This document shows, piece after piece, positions 32,649 to 42,310 of a DNA stretch of 64,000 bases. Source of the DNA: Temnothorax longispinosus (lineage: Eukaryota; Arthropoda; Insecta; Hymenoptera; Formicidae); NCBI RefSeq assembly GCF_030848805.1, contig NC_092363.1, positions 13,260,241 to 13,324,240 on the forward strand. The letters run 5' to 3'. Position 1 is the first letter of the stretch. Every line of letters starts with the position of its first letter. The translations under genes were made by a program, and so were the position numbers. Below the pieces are notes generated by a model that did not search any database, was not told the origin of the DNA, and saw only the letters and a list, made by a program, of their open reading frames with translations.

Positions 32649-33442
32649 GTACTTAAAATAACTGCTATATTTTCGAAACTTTTTTTGTTTATAACTTTTT
32701 AATAAGAAGCGACCCCCGACTAAAACCTTCTGAAGGTCACTCAGGAGGGTGACCTTGACAACATATGTCAAGGTCAAGGTCATCGGAGGTCAGGCCCTAA
32801 TTGTAAACATTTACCGTTGAAAGTTGTTAGGAAAAGGAATGCGAAGGAAAAAGAAGATAGATATAGAATGTCAATAGGCTGTGAGATAGGCTGTGAGGTT
32901 AGGAGATAGTGCAATAAGAAGCAATGATCAAAAAATATTGTGAAATAGGTCAAATAAATAGGTTGAATTATTAAAATTAATCTAAATATTTATAATTGTA
33001 TAATTTATAATAGGTTATTAGGATAGTTGTGTGTGCGTGGATGAAATGCAGGTATGAGTGAATAAGGATTTATTGTAAACCAAGTCCACTTTCTGGCTGT
33101 ATTGCTAAAGTTAATAAACATATAATAAATATAAATATTAAGAAAAGAATAAATTTTATGTGTATAAATTTATGCTCACTTGGCACGATCATTACTTTTA
33201 TAGCAAAAATAGATTAAAACAATATTGTTTCGCGCAATAATAGGACGCGAATATTTGGCGCCCTTTTTTAACCTTTTTTTAAAAAGGTATTTTTATGATA
33301 TATCACGCATTTTGTAGTTTAGGAAATTTTTTAATGTCGCTCGCTTTTTTTAGCCTAGACGCTTTCCTACTAATTCGGGATTCGTTAAAATGATTAAACT
33401 TGATTCTTTATTGAAACATAACTCTTTTTATTCAAACAAGTC

Positions 33443-34300
33443 TTAACACTTTCCACAACTTAAACATTTTTGACATTTAGTACAAACATTCTCTTTGTTC
33501 GATTTCCCCCAGTTATTTCTTTTTCGTCCTCTTCCTTGGGTTTTGGTTTGTGTTCCTATACTTCGTTGTTCAACCTCTGGGCGTTGTGATCCAAGAGTCT
33601 GCGTAGCCTTTTCTGAACACCCCTTAGGAATTGCGGTGTCAAGGTTCCGAGGAGAGACAGGAAGCGGTGAAATAAGGCGTGCGATCTTGAATTCTTTCAA
33701 GAGGACTTTTAGCTCTGGCCTGGGAGTAGAAGTAACTGGAAGAAAAAAAGATTTGGGTGTGACTTGGAGAGTTGGTCGACTGGCACCAAGAATCGGTGAA
33801 TGTTTAACAGGACGACCTGCGCCCGTTGGCGTCTTTGCGCTCAAGGTTATATCACCACTCGATGTCGGTGACTGAGCACCAGTGATTTGAGAGCCTTCTA
33901 GAGAAGGAAGAGATCTCGCTGACGAATGTTGAGCGTCAGTCTCCTGATGGCTAGCACCGGGGAGCGGATCAATTACAATCACCTTCCTGGGTGATTCTGC
34001 CACTGCACGTCTGGCGCTGGGTGGATGATGCTTCCCGTTTGACGGGGGAATCTTTTTCGGAGGATTCGGAAAAAGATCACCCGGTTGACTAGCACCGGGA
34101 GTAGACTGTGCGCCGTTTGCAAGGCTGTCGCAAAGAACCACATTTCTCTTCTTTGTGTAATGTTTCAAAGGGAGCGGCTGTGTCCTGCGTCGCTCAGTCG
34201 ACTGGTTCACCACTTCCTCGGCGAGCCGAGGAGAGTGCTGGGTGTTACCTGAGCGTGGCGTGGTGAGGCTGGCTCGACCGTTTCGGCCGACTGCTCGCAA
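33443..34300 (-). CDS. Unrecognised Pro/Ser-rich frame with C-terminal Cys cluster, no ATG
   Basis: About 285 minus-strand codons without a stop and without any in-frame ATG; the frame opens just inside a TATA box. The protein would be Pro, Ser and Thr-rich and basic, with repeats of PGAS or LGAS, and ends ENVCTKCQKCLSCGKC. That end has the spacing of a small zinc-binding knot and vaguely resembles the start of a Sprouty-type Cys domain; I do not claim homology. Composition is GC-richer than its surroundings. It could be an exon spliced to an upstream start, a non-AUG-initiated frame, or the remains of a mobile-element protein. Function unknown. Confidence 0.4.
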   Translation of the reverse strand: MRAVGRNGRASLTTPRSGNTQHSPRLAEEVVNQSTERRRTQPLPLKHYTKKRNVVLCDSLANGAQSTPGASQPGDLFPNPPKKIPPSNGKHHPPSARRAVAESPRKVIVIDPLPGASHQETDAQHSSARSLPSLEGSQITGAQSPTSSGDITLSAKTPTGAGRPVKHSPILGASRPTLQVTPKSFFLPVTSTPRPELKVLLKEFKIARLISPLPVSPRNLDTAIPKGCSEKATQTLGSQRPEVEQRSIGTQTKTQGRGRKRNNWGKSNKENVCTKCQKCLSCGKC

Positions 34301-34330
34301 TACACCGAATTTTCTTTGCGTTGGGCTCTC

Positions 34331-34340
34331 CTTTTATACC
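34331..34340 (-). promoter_or_regulatory. TATA box upstream of the 33443-34300 frame
   Basis: Minus strand GGTATAAAAG, a strong TATA match, about 30 bases before the first sense codon. The in-frame stop TAA lies inside the box. Confidence 0.5.
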
Positions 34341-34410
34341 CGAGAAATTCGGCGGCGAGAATCAACAACGAGTGTTGCTAGGCAACTTGCGTTTCGTGAA
34401 ACTGTCAACT

Positions 34411-34485
34411 GATGACTTGAATCTCTCCGCGATTGACGACTTGAATTTCTCCGCGTTTGTCGACTTGAATTTTGCCCCGCGTACA
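34411..34485 (-). repeat. 24-bp tandem repeat upstream of the TATA box
   Basis: GACTTGAAT starts at 34414, 34438 and 34462, each followed by CTCTCCGCG, TTCTCCGCG or TTGCCCCGCG. Three units, 70-150 bp upstream of the TATA box on the minus strand. Confidence 0.85.
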
Positions 34486-34798
34486 TCGTAAATGTTAACC
34501 TGCTTGCTGTCGCGAAAACCACGTGTCGTCGGAGCGGAGGTTACTCTGAAGGCTTGGTGGCTAACGAAGGTTGCCACATGTAGTATCCAGCGTTTTATAT
34601 GTAATGTGTTGATCTTGTGTGATATAATGCAAGATATATAACTATAAACAATTAACAATATACAAATTTATATGTTATTTAATATAAAGTGCATAAAATT
34701 GGATTGATAAAACAGATAAGATACTTTTTCTTCGCCAGTGAGTAATAAATCGAACAAAATCCTTTACTTTAACCAAACTGGCAGTCTTTATTTAAAAA

Positions 34799-34840
34799 GC
34801 ACAACGCGTTTCAACCGAGATTCCGGTCTTTATCAAGTGC
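34799..34840 (-). ncRNA. Hammerhead-like motif, left Penelope copy
   Basis: Minus strand: stem I GCAC/GTGC, core TTGATAA, stem II GACCG/CGGTT with loop GAATCT, then GAAACGCGTT. Core positions 3 and 8 are T and A. Confidence 0.5.
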
Positions 34841-35132
34841 GTATATTAAATTTAAACGCTTGCAAAACACTTCATTGTACACAGTGTGGCAGCAATGAGT
34901 CTACAAACTAAACGACAAAAAGAGTACAATAACGAGTTTACGAACTAAAATATAATACGGAAAGAGTCTGATAAAAAGAATTATATAAAGTGAGTACCGC
35001 TTACGTGTTTTGTGTGTCAAATAATAATAAAATAATTGAAGAGTCATATTCGTGTGGTGTTCGGTGATGCGATCACCTCAGATGACAACGGACGACTGAT
35101 TGAAAAACAAAGGCAGAGGTAACCGAAAGCGC

Positions 35133-36195
35133 TTACATTAAATTTATTATTTCGTCATATATCACCGGAAGGTTGTCGGTGTTCTTCTGTAAACTAATAG
35201 TGTTGTTATCTTTTTTTATAAACACCATTTCGGCGATCTCTCTCCTTTTAAAATGTTTCTCACTGTGTAGAACTTTGGGACTAGACCAATTAAAATCTTG
35301 ATTGCAAGAGGTCTTGTGCTTGCTGACGACAGAATGATTGCTTGGATGCTTTTTAATATCGGCACGATGTTCTTTGATTCCAGTCTCCAAATTTCTTTTG
35401 GTCTGTCCGATGTAACATGCGTCACAATTAAGGCAATCGATCATCTCATATACAAGCTCCATACGTTTAACATTTTCGAGCCTATCTTTTCCTCTTTTAA
35501 TAATGCGGTCGAGTTTTTTAGGAACCGTATAAACAACATCGAACTCTTTAATCTCAGGGTCTTACAAATGTTCTCGCTACAATCCTTAATATACGGGATG
35601 GTAATAGGATGTCTCACAATGCATACCTTGTCGTTTACAGAATCACCGCGTTTTAAGAGCCTTAGTCTTCGTTTCATGTTTGTTACAAAAATCGGTCGGG
35701 TAACAATTGTCCGAAAGGATCTCTTTAACTACACGGATATTCGACCATGAAAGCGCTCGGTAGATAGTAAAATCGCTCGGTCGACCAAATTGGGTACGAC
35801 ATTGACCTTATAATTAATTGGGTGACTTGAATAGAAGTTAATGTAGCGCCCTGAAAACGTGGGTTTCCTATACCAATTTGTTAACAGGTTTTCTCTATCT
35901 CGAATATCAGTCACATCTAAAAATTTTAATCTAGAGTGATTGTTATTGAATGTCGTGAGGAGCTCATCAATTTTCGACTTAGGGACTACCGCAAAAATAT
36001 CATCCACGTATCTACGATAGAATGTTACAATAAAACTGAGCGACTGCAGACAGTGTGTTTCTAGATCATCCATAACTAGATCCGCGAGAATTGGGGAGAG
36101 GGGAGGTCCCATCGGACTACCGAAAATTTGTTCGTAAAAACGTCCGTTGAAACAGAAATTTTTCTTCGGAATTTGCGTGGCGACTCTCAGAAACT
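35133..36195 (-). pseudogene. Penelope RT C-terminal half and GIY-YIG nuclease, left copy
   Basis: Minus-strand frames 36112-35729 (MGPPLSPILADLVMDDLETH, YRRYVDDIFAVVP catalytic box, WYRKPTFSGRYINFYSSHP), 35677-35441 (GIY-YIG linker) and 35462-35133 (DCLNCDACYIGQTKRNLETG nuclease with CxxC). Frameshifts separate them. A break lies near 35740 and the RT N-terminal half is absent. Confidence 0.85.
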
Positions 36196-36390
36196 TGTTA
36201 TTTTATTCTTTTGACGCACTTAACATGTAAGTTCTCACGATGTACTTGCGATATGTCTCCCACTTTTTCATAATTTATATCTGACGTACTTATATTGACA
36301 TTTTATTCGTTCTAGCGTGGCGTTCGCATGATGTGGTTTGGGCGCAACGTCTTGCGACGCATGATTTATTGTTGCGTAATTATGTATAAT

Positions 36391-36431
36391 CTCACTTGAG
36401 AAAGACCCAATCGGGGTCGAAACGTTGTGAG
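36391..36431 (+). ncRNA. Hammerhead-like motif at 5' side of right Penelope copy
   Basis: Stem I CTCAC/GTGAG, core TTGAGAA, one extra base, stem II GACCC/GGGTC, GAAACGTT. Stem I pairs over five bases. Followed by GGCCAGTTGG and then the RT start region. Confidence 0.5.
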
Positions 36432-36534
36432 AAGAATAAATAGAAATTGGCCAGTTGGGTCGCTTAATCTCGATTATTTTTATCTACGCACTGGCGGATC
36501 CAATAATTTATTCCATAGAAATAATTATATTGAC

Positions 36535-38120
36535 CAAATGACTGACTTACTCAATGACCAGATGACATATAAAAAACTTGATCGTGACCCTATCAAACGC
36601 TTAACCACCAAACTTAATAGTTTGATTCGCTCATGGTATGATTCGGAAATCATTGACGAGCCCACATTAAAAAAATTACGCAGCACTTGCGGCAACTTGC
36701 CCCGATGCTACGGACTACCAAAAATGGCTTTCTACTACGTATCATTGTTTCCACTGTGGGTAGCACTTTATATAATATTGCTTCTTTTCTCCATAACATT
36801 TTGAACGATTCCATCCCTAAGCCGCGTTCGCACATAAAAGACAGTTGGTGTTTTGTGCAGAAAATTAAAAACTTGAAAATCCTGCCCAATATGAAATTCT
36901 CATTTCACTTGACGCTACTTCTCTTTTCACTAACATACCAAAAGAGCTCGTCATGAAAGGCATTGAAAAACGATGGGATTACATCTCTACAACCACCAAT
37001 TTTACCTTACAACAATTTTTATACGCCATTGATATGGCCCTAAGTTCTACTAGCTTTTGTTTTAACGGCATCGTTTATGAACAAATTTTTGGTAGTCCGA
37101 TGGGCTCCCCCCTTTCCTCAATCCTAGCAGACATAGTGTTAGACGACCTCGAAACACATTGCCTCAAACTATTAAGTTTCATCGTTCCCATTTTCGGGAG
37201 ATATGTCGACGACATTTTTGCAATTATCCCACGCGATAAAGTAAATGACATACTTGACGCATTTAATAACTATCACCCGCAGCTTAAATTTACATGCGAA
37301 ACTGAGGCCAATAACTCGATCAACTTTTTAGATGTGACTGATATTCGAGATAGAGAAAACCTGTTAACAAATTGGTATAGGAAACCTACGTTCTCAAAGC
37401 GCTACATTAACTTCTATTCAAGTCACCCAATTAATTATAAGGTCAATGTCGTATCCAATTTGGTCGACCGAGCGATTTTACTATCTACCGAGCGCTTTCA
37501 TGAGTCAAATATCCGTGTAGTTAAACAATTGTCCTTTCGGACAATTGTTACCCGACCGATTTTTGTAACAAACATATAAAACGAAGTCTAAGGTTCTTAA
37601 AACGCGGTGATTCTGTAAACGACAAGGTACGCATTGTGAGACATCCTATTACCATCGCGTATATTAAGGATTGTAGCGAGAACATTTGTAAGGCCCTGAG
37701 AAACAAAAGGTTCGATGTTGTTTATACGGTTCCTAAAAAACTCGACCGCATTATTAAAAGAGGAAAAGATAGGCTCGAAAATGTTAAACGTATGGAGCTT
37801 GTATATGAGATGATCGATTGCCTTAATTGTGACGCATGTTACATCGGACAGACCAAAGAAATTTGGAGACTAGAATCAAAGAACATCGTGCCGATATTAA
37901 AAAGCATCCAAGCAATCATTCTGTCGTCAGCAAGCACAAGACCTCTTGCAATCATGATTTTAATTGGTCTAGTCCCAAAGTTCTACACAGTGAGAAACAT
38001 TTTCAAAGGAGAGAGATCGCCGAAATGGTGTTTATAAAAAAAGATAACAACACTATTAGTTTTCAGAAGGACACCGACTACCTTCCGGTGATATATGACA
38101 AAATAATAAATTTAATGTAA
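36535..38120 (+). pseudogene. Penelope RT and GIY-YIG nuclease, right copy, frameshifted
   Basis: Plus-strand frames: MTDLLNDQMTYKKLDRDPIK and NLPRCYGLPKM (to 36725), then LRIIVSTVGSTLYNIASFLH in another frame, then 36953-37579 with SPMGSPLSSILADIVLDDLE and FGRYVDDIFAIIP (catalytic YVDD), then 37636-37850 and 37836-38120 with NCDACYIGQTK and RIKEHRADIKKH (GIY-YIG). At least four frame changes. The same family as the left copy; the two share long stretches nearly identical in protein. Confidence 0.87.
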
Positions 38121-38414
38121 GCGCTTTCGGTTACCTCTGCCTTTGTTTTTCACTCAGTTGTCCGTTGTCATCTGAGGTGATCGCATCACCGAACACCACA
38201 CGAATATGACTCTTCAATTATTTTATTACCATTTGACACATAAAACACGTATAAGCGGTGCTCTCTTTATATAATTCTTTTTATCAGACTTTTTCCGTAT
38301 TATATTTTAGTTCGTAAACTCATTATTGTACTCTTTTTATCGTTTAGTTCGTAGACTCATTGCTGCCACACTGTGTACAATGAAGTGTTTTGCAAGCGTT
38401 TAAATTTAATATAC

Positions 38415-38456
38415 GCACTTGATAAGGACTGAAATCTCGGTTGAAACGCGTTGTGC
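38415..38456 (+). ncRNA. Hammerhead-like motif at 3' end of right Penelope copy
   Basis: Stem I GCAC/GTGC, core TTGATAA, stem II GACTG/CGGTT, GAAACGCGTT. Mirror of 34799-34840 with a few base differences that keep stem II paired through G-T pairs. Confidence 0.5.
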
Positions 38457-38517
38457 TTTTTAAATAAAGACTGCCAGTTTGGTTGAAGTAAAGGATTTTG
38501 TTCGATGGATTGATAAA

Positions 38518-39242
38518 GTTGTTTTCAGCTATATTAGGACGTTGGACTGGTAAATATGCATAAAAGGTCAGTACTCACCGATTTTATCGCCACAAATATG
38601 TTGTAGGGGAGGTCTTTCTGAGTAATTCTACGCAAGAAAAAAGTGGGAGACGACATTGGTTTAAAAGATGCAGCAAATGCGAAGCTCCCCCCCCCCCCGC
38701 CTACATGTGTACTGTCTATACACACATATTAGCAAATTACTTCCATTAGCACTGACAAAACTTATATGTTTCTTGAACTTTTTTTGTTCATAACTTTTAA
38801 ATAAGCAATAACCGACGATTTAGTAAGGTAAAGATTTAATATAAATATATAATTTATCATTGAAATCTAAGCGATGCATTATAAGTACTGAATTGTTGTC
38901 AACTTTAATGATTAATATCTCGCTTAGCGGGGCAAAGCGACGTTTATTTCTGCTAGATTCTTTTGTTTCGTGCAAAAACGCGACTGAGCGTTTACTGATA
39001 ATTTTATCAGTATTGGAGGTAAGAGGTTTAAATTGTATAATTACCCAAAACAGATTTTATGCATGTACACGCAGTGTACATGGCGTTGCAATCTGACAAA
39101 ATATATCGTATGATATCTCGTTGGACAAGGACAGATATAGGTTGGTAACATAGAAAACGGGCTTACAATTAGACATGTCGATAATTTTGCTTTTCCATCA
39201 GAGTTCGGCCGTCATTCCAGGATTCCCTTAAATTATTGTATT
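38518..39242. other. No gene seen; poly-C run and foldback fragments
   Basis: A 13-base C run at about 38685-38700 is followed by ATGTGTACTGTCTATACACA, related to the inner part of the foldback at 39730-40135. No credible coding sequence. Confidence 0.5.
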
Positions 39243-40310
39243 ACGATAAATGTTCCCTTTTATACAGCCTAAAATGATTTGACGGAACTTGATGTTGACC
39301 TTGACCTTCAAGGAGTTCAAGGTCATTGACCTTTCCCGTCGCTCGTTGTTTACTAAAAAGTTGGCAGTTGTTAGCTGCACAATGGCAACGTTGGTCTGTG
39401 CTCGCTCGTCCTGCTGCCGCCATCGTTTCTGGGCGGTGGGCCGGCCCGTCCGTTGCGCGGATACTTCGAGTCTTTCTCTCTCTCTCCTCTCGCGCACGCT
39501 CTCTCTTTGTCTCTCTTCTCTCTCTCTCTCTCTCTCTCTCGCTCTTACGTCCCCGAGAGCTCGTCGCCGAGACGTCTCAGCGGCCGCGTTTCGGAAACGA
39601 AAGCAGCAAACCGACGAAGGTAGCCGACGAGAAGTGAGCCAAAAAGAAAAGGAAAAAGAGGAAGAGGAAGACTTCGTCGCTCGTTGTTTACTAAAAAATT
39701 ATTAACAAAAAAGTTTAAGAACTATAGCAATTTGTGTCAGTGCTAAGGGAAGTAATTTGCTGATATGTGTGTGTAGATAGTACACATGTAGGCGGGAATG
39801 AGTGGGGGTGGACTTCGGTTTGCGTGGAAAATTGAAAATCCGAATCGTACAATGATAGACCTCGTTTTGCTCTGTAAGTAGGAATGGGGTGAGATAAAAT
39901 GGATCTTAATTGTTTTTCGTGGAAAGTACAATACTGTCCAGAGGACCATCCAAGTAAGGTCCACCCCACCTCACCTCTGCTTATAGGGCAAAACGAGGTC
40001 TATCATTTTACAGTTCGGGTTTTCAATTTCCCACGCGAATCGAGGTCCACCTCCACCCACTTCTGCCTGCGGGGGAGGGGCGGTAGCCCCTCCTCCGCCT
40101 ACATGTGTATACACACTATCTATACACACATTACACACATATCAGTAAATTATTCGTTTGCCTTGTAAGCAAATTGTTTTGTTAATAACTTTTTATTAAA
40201 TAACGAGCAACGGGAAAGATCAATGATCTTGAACTTTTTAAAGATCAAGGTCAACATCAAAGTTAGTCAAAAGTCATTTGGGGCTGACTGTATAAAGGGG
40301 TATATTTACC
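39243..40310. repeat. Foldback element, same family as 214-915
   Basis: Arm 39243-39365 (GATGTTGACCTTGACCTTCA, TTCAAGGTCATTGACC) recurs inverted at 40165-40310. A second inner stem lies at about 39700-39960 and 39960-40150. The CT microsatellite 39475-39541 lies in the spacer. Open frames over the CT run are spurious. Confidence 0.8.
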
Positions 40311-40629
40311 CACCAAAAATAGGTTATCAACATTTCCTCCCTATAAACATGGCTTCATTTCTGCTTATGTACTTACCGCTCTTCCGCCTCGTAGAAGAAG
40401 CGCGTGCAATGTATTTGTAATACGAGTCTTTCTTAAATATAACCTGATTATCTGTGCAATTCCAAAGTAAGAGTCAGCTGCAAACACTCGTCCCAACAGA
40501 TTATAGGTCCAGGGCAACTAAACACAAGATAATTGTCGGGTCAAGTGAGATTTCGGTAGGAAACGCGAATACGAACCGTCTTGAGGTTATCTCCTCGCCA
40601 AGTGCAATAGTAGAAAATATAACCGCGAG

Positions 40630-42310
40630 ACAAAATGGAAGGCGAGATCGCGAGAATCTCTAAACTAAAGAGCATAGAAAACTGGAGCGTTTGGAAATAA
40701 AAGTAATCCTAAACGCGAATGGAGTCTGGGGCATCATATCCGGAAGCAAGACCGACTAGATCGTTGTGTTGATGCGAACGTGCAAACGCAAGCCACATAT
40801 CAAAAGACCCTTGCGGCATAAAAAAAGCTGATTCAGTGGCACAGAAGGTGATTGCTACGACAATTTCCCAAATTAGCAGACGTTACTTCACATGATTAAT
40901 TGTAAAACGGTAAGAGATATGTGGGAAAAAGATCTCAGTACACAAACAGAAATTTGAGGCGGGTGTGCACATGCTACATAAAAACTGGTACAGCATCACA
41001 AAAAAGAGCTCGGATGACATCGCAGCACACATCGCCTAACTGGAAGATATGGCACACAGGCTAAGACTAATGGGTGAGCAAATTCGAGACTCAATGATAA
41101 TCACTAAGATCTTAATGACTGTAACTACGAGCTTCCGTCATTTCGTCAGTGCACAGAAATCCGCGCCATGGCGCCAGTGGGAAAGCGAACACTTACAAAC
41201 TTGATAATAAGACTAACTATTGAAGAGTCTAGATTCTCGGCGAGGGACAATAAAAGCGAAAGTGCTCTCTCGTCAAAGGCTCAGTGCGGAAAGGCTCAAC
41301 AAAGGTTTAAAAGGATCGTCGAAACAAGACAAATGCTACGTATGTGATAAACCGGATCACTGCGTTAGAGCTTGCCCAAAACGAAAGAGAGGTAAAACTA
41401 AAAATAAGTTTTTTGAAAATGACAAGCTTAAAGAAGGCAAAGGGAAGAAATTGTATGGTAAAGGATTGGTGAGCGAGTTCTCACATCGACTGCGATGAGA
41501 TCCGAGAGAGACACAGGATGGTTTCTAGACTCCAGCGCCAGCGACTACATGTCTTATAAGTGAGAATGGTTTACCACGTATCAGACCTTTGACATCCCAA
41601 TTACCGTATGTATTGGAGACGTGGGTCATATAGAAGTCAAAGGAAGGTTTTTAGTCCGCGCAGCATTGGGCAAAGGGCTTAAGATGTAGTCAACTCGCAC
41701 CACTTGCAAACTAGTAAAAGGCAGGCGCACAGTGGCAGTGAAAGTTAGGCGAGGAAAGCTTTACGTAATGCAATTCAAGATTGTCGAACCGAAGGGACCG
41801 GAAACGAGAGACAACTTTGCGTGCGCAAACCTAGACTCAACTGGAACGCTGAAAGGCTAGCACGAGAAACTAGCCCACCAGAATTTCAAACACATGAAAC
41901 AAATTTTAAATCTTTTAGATACACGTAAAAAACGAGCAAGAACTATTCTGTGAGACGTGCACTTTGGGCAAAATGCATGTTTTCCGTCCCAGAAAGCACC
42001 TCACAGAAAGCATTGGTGAGATTATAGATTCCGACCTCTGTAGACCTATGCCAAGAAATCCATGGAAATCCATATTAAGATATTATCTCCTTCTAAAAGA
42101 CGATTACTCACATTTCCGCACAATATATTTCATTAGGAGTAAAGCGGGAGTAAACACGTTGTATAGAGAACTTCCTAAAAAGGCGAGAAACAGTGTCCAT
42201 CAAGTGCCAACCGCACGGACAATAGACTTGAGTTTATCAACTAAGCCGTTGCCTCGTCAACTATATCAATACCACAGAAATGCCTTAGGAGTCTGGGAGG
42301 AACATTGAAG
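40630..42310 (+). pseudogene. Copia retrotransposon remnant (gag, protease, integrase)
   Basis: Plus strand: MEGEIARISKLKSIENWSVW (Copia gag start, 40635), knuckle CYVCDKPDHCVRACPKR (about 41335), protease-like GWFLDSSASDYMS (about 41520; the usual Gly after DS is Ser), then the pre-integrase HEKLAHQNF (about 41860) and CTLGKMHVFRPRKHLTESIG with LKDDYSHFRTIYFIRSK (41950-42140), the integrase start. Many stops and shifts; no RT or RNase H follows. LTRs not recognised. An old, 3'-deleted copy. Confidence 0.8.

Larger units (their letters stand above)
20238..32815. mobile_element. Foldback DNA element with 8-bp target duplication
   Basis: Arms 20238-20412 and about 32653-32815 are inverted copies: GTAAATGTTTACAATTAGGG, then CTGACCTCCGATGACCTTGA and so on. 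They are flanked by GTTGAAAG on both sides, inside the LINE. Without the errantivirus the element is only about 900 bp. It has no transposase. An 8-bp duplication fits hAT or P-type mobilisation, but the terminal bases do not decide between them. Confidence 0.85.
13650..33140 (+). mobile_element. Dead LINE hosting all insertions from 15082 to 32815
   Basis: Pieces: 13650-15081 (ORF1 and start of ORF2), 17086-20237 (endonuclease, RT, zinc tail) and 32816-about 33140 (3' end). Continuity across the foldback is shown by the 8-bp duplication GTTGAAAG (20230-20237 and 32816-32823), after which the LINE frame resumes with VVRKRNAKEKED. The 3' region ends in an AATAAA-rich tail near 33110-33150. Clade uncertain; apurinic-type endonuclease plus YADD reverse transcriptase and two ORFs. 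Confidence 0.8.
34712..38506. mobile_element. Two Penelope elements head to head in one insertion
   Basis: The 11-bp sequence GGATTGATAAA occurs at 34701-34711 and 38507-38517, a target duplication enclosing both copies. Left copy 34712 to about 36195 is on the minus strand and 5'-truncated. Right copy about 36200-38506 is on the plus strand and nearly complete. Their terminal regions are inverted repeats of each other (CGTTTAAATTTAATATACGC and following). Penelope elements are known for such tandem or inverted insertions. Confidence 0.88.

Noticed and set aside
39289..39705. Plus-strand frames of 103 and 138 codons
   Set aside because: They run through the foldback arm and the CT microsatellite; composition is simple-sequence.
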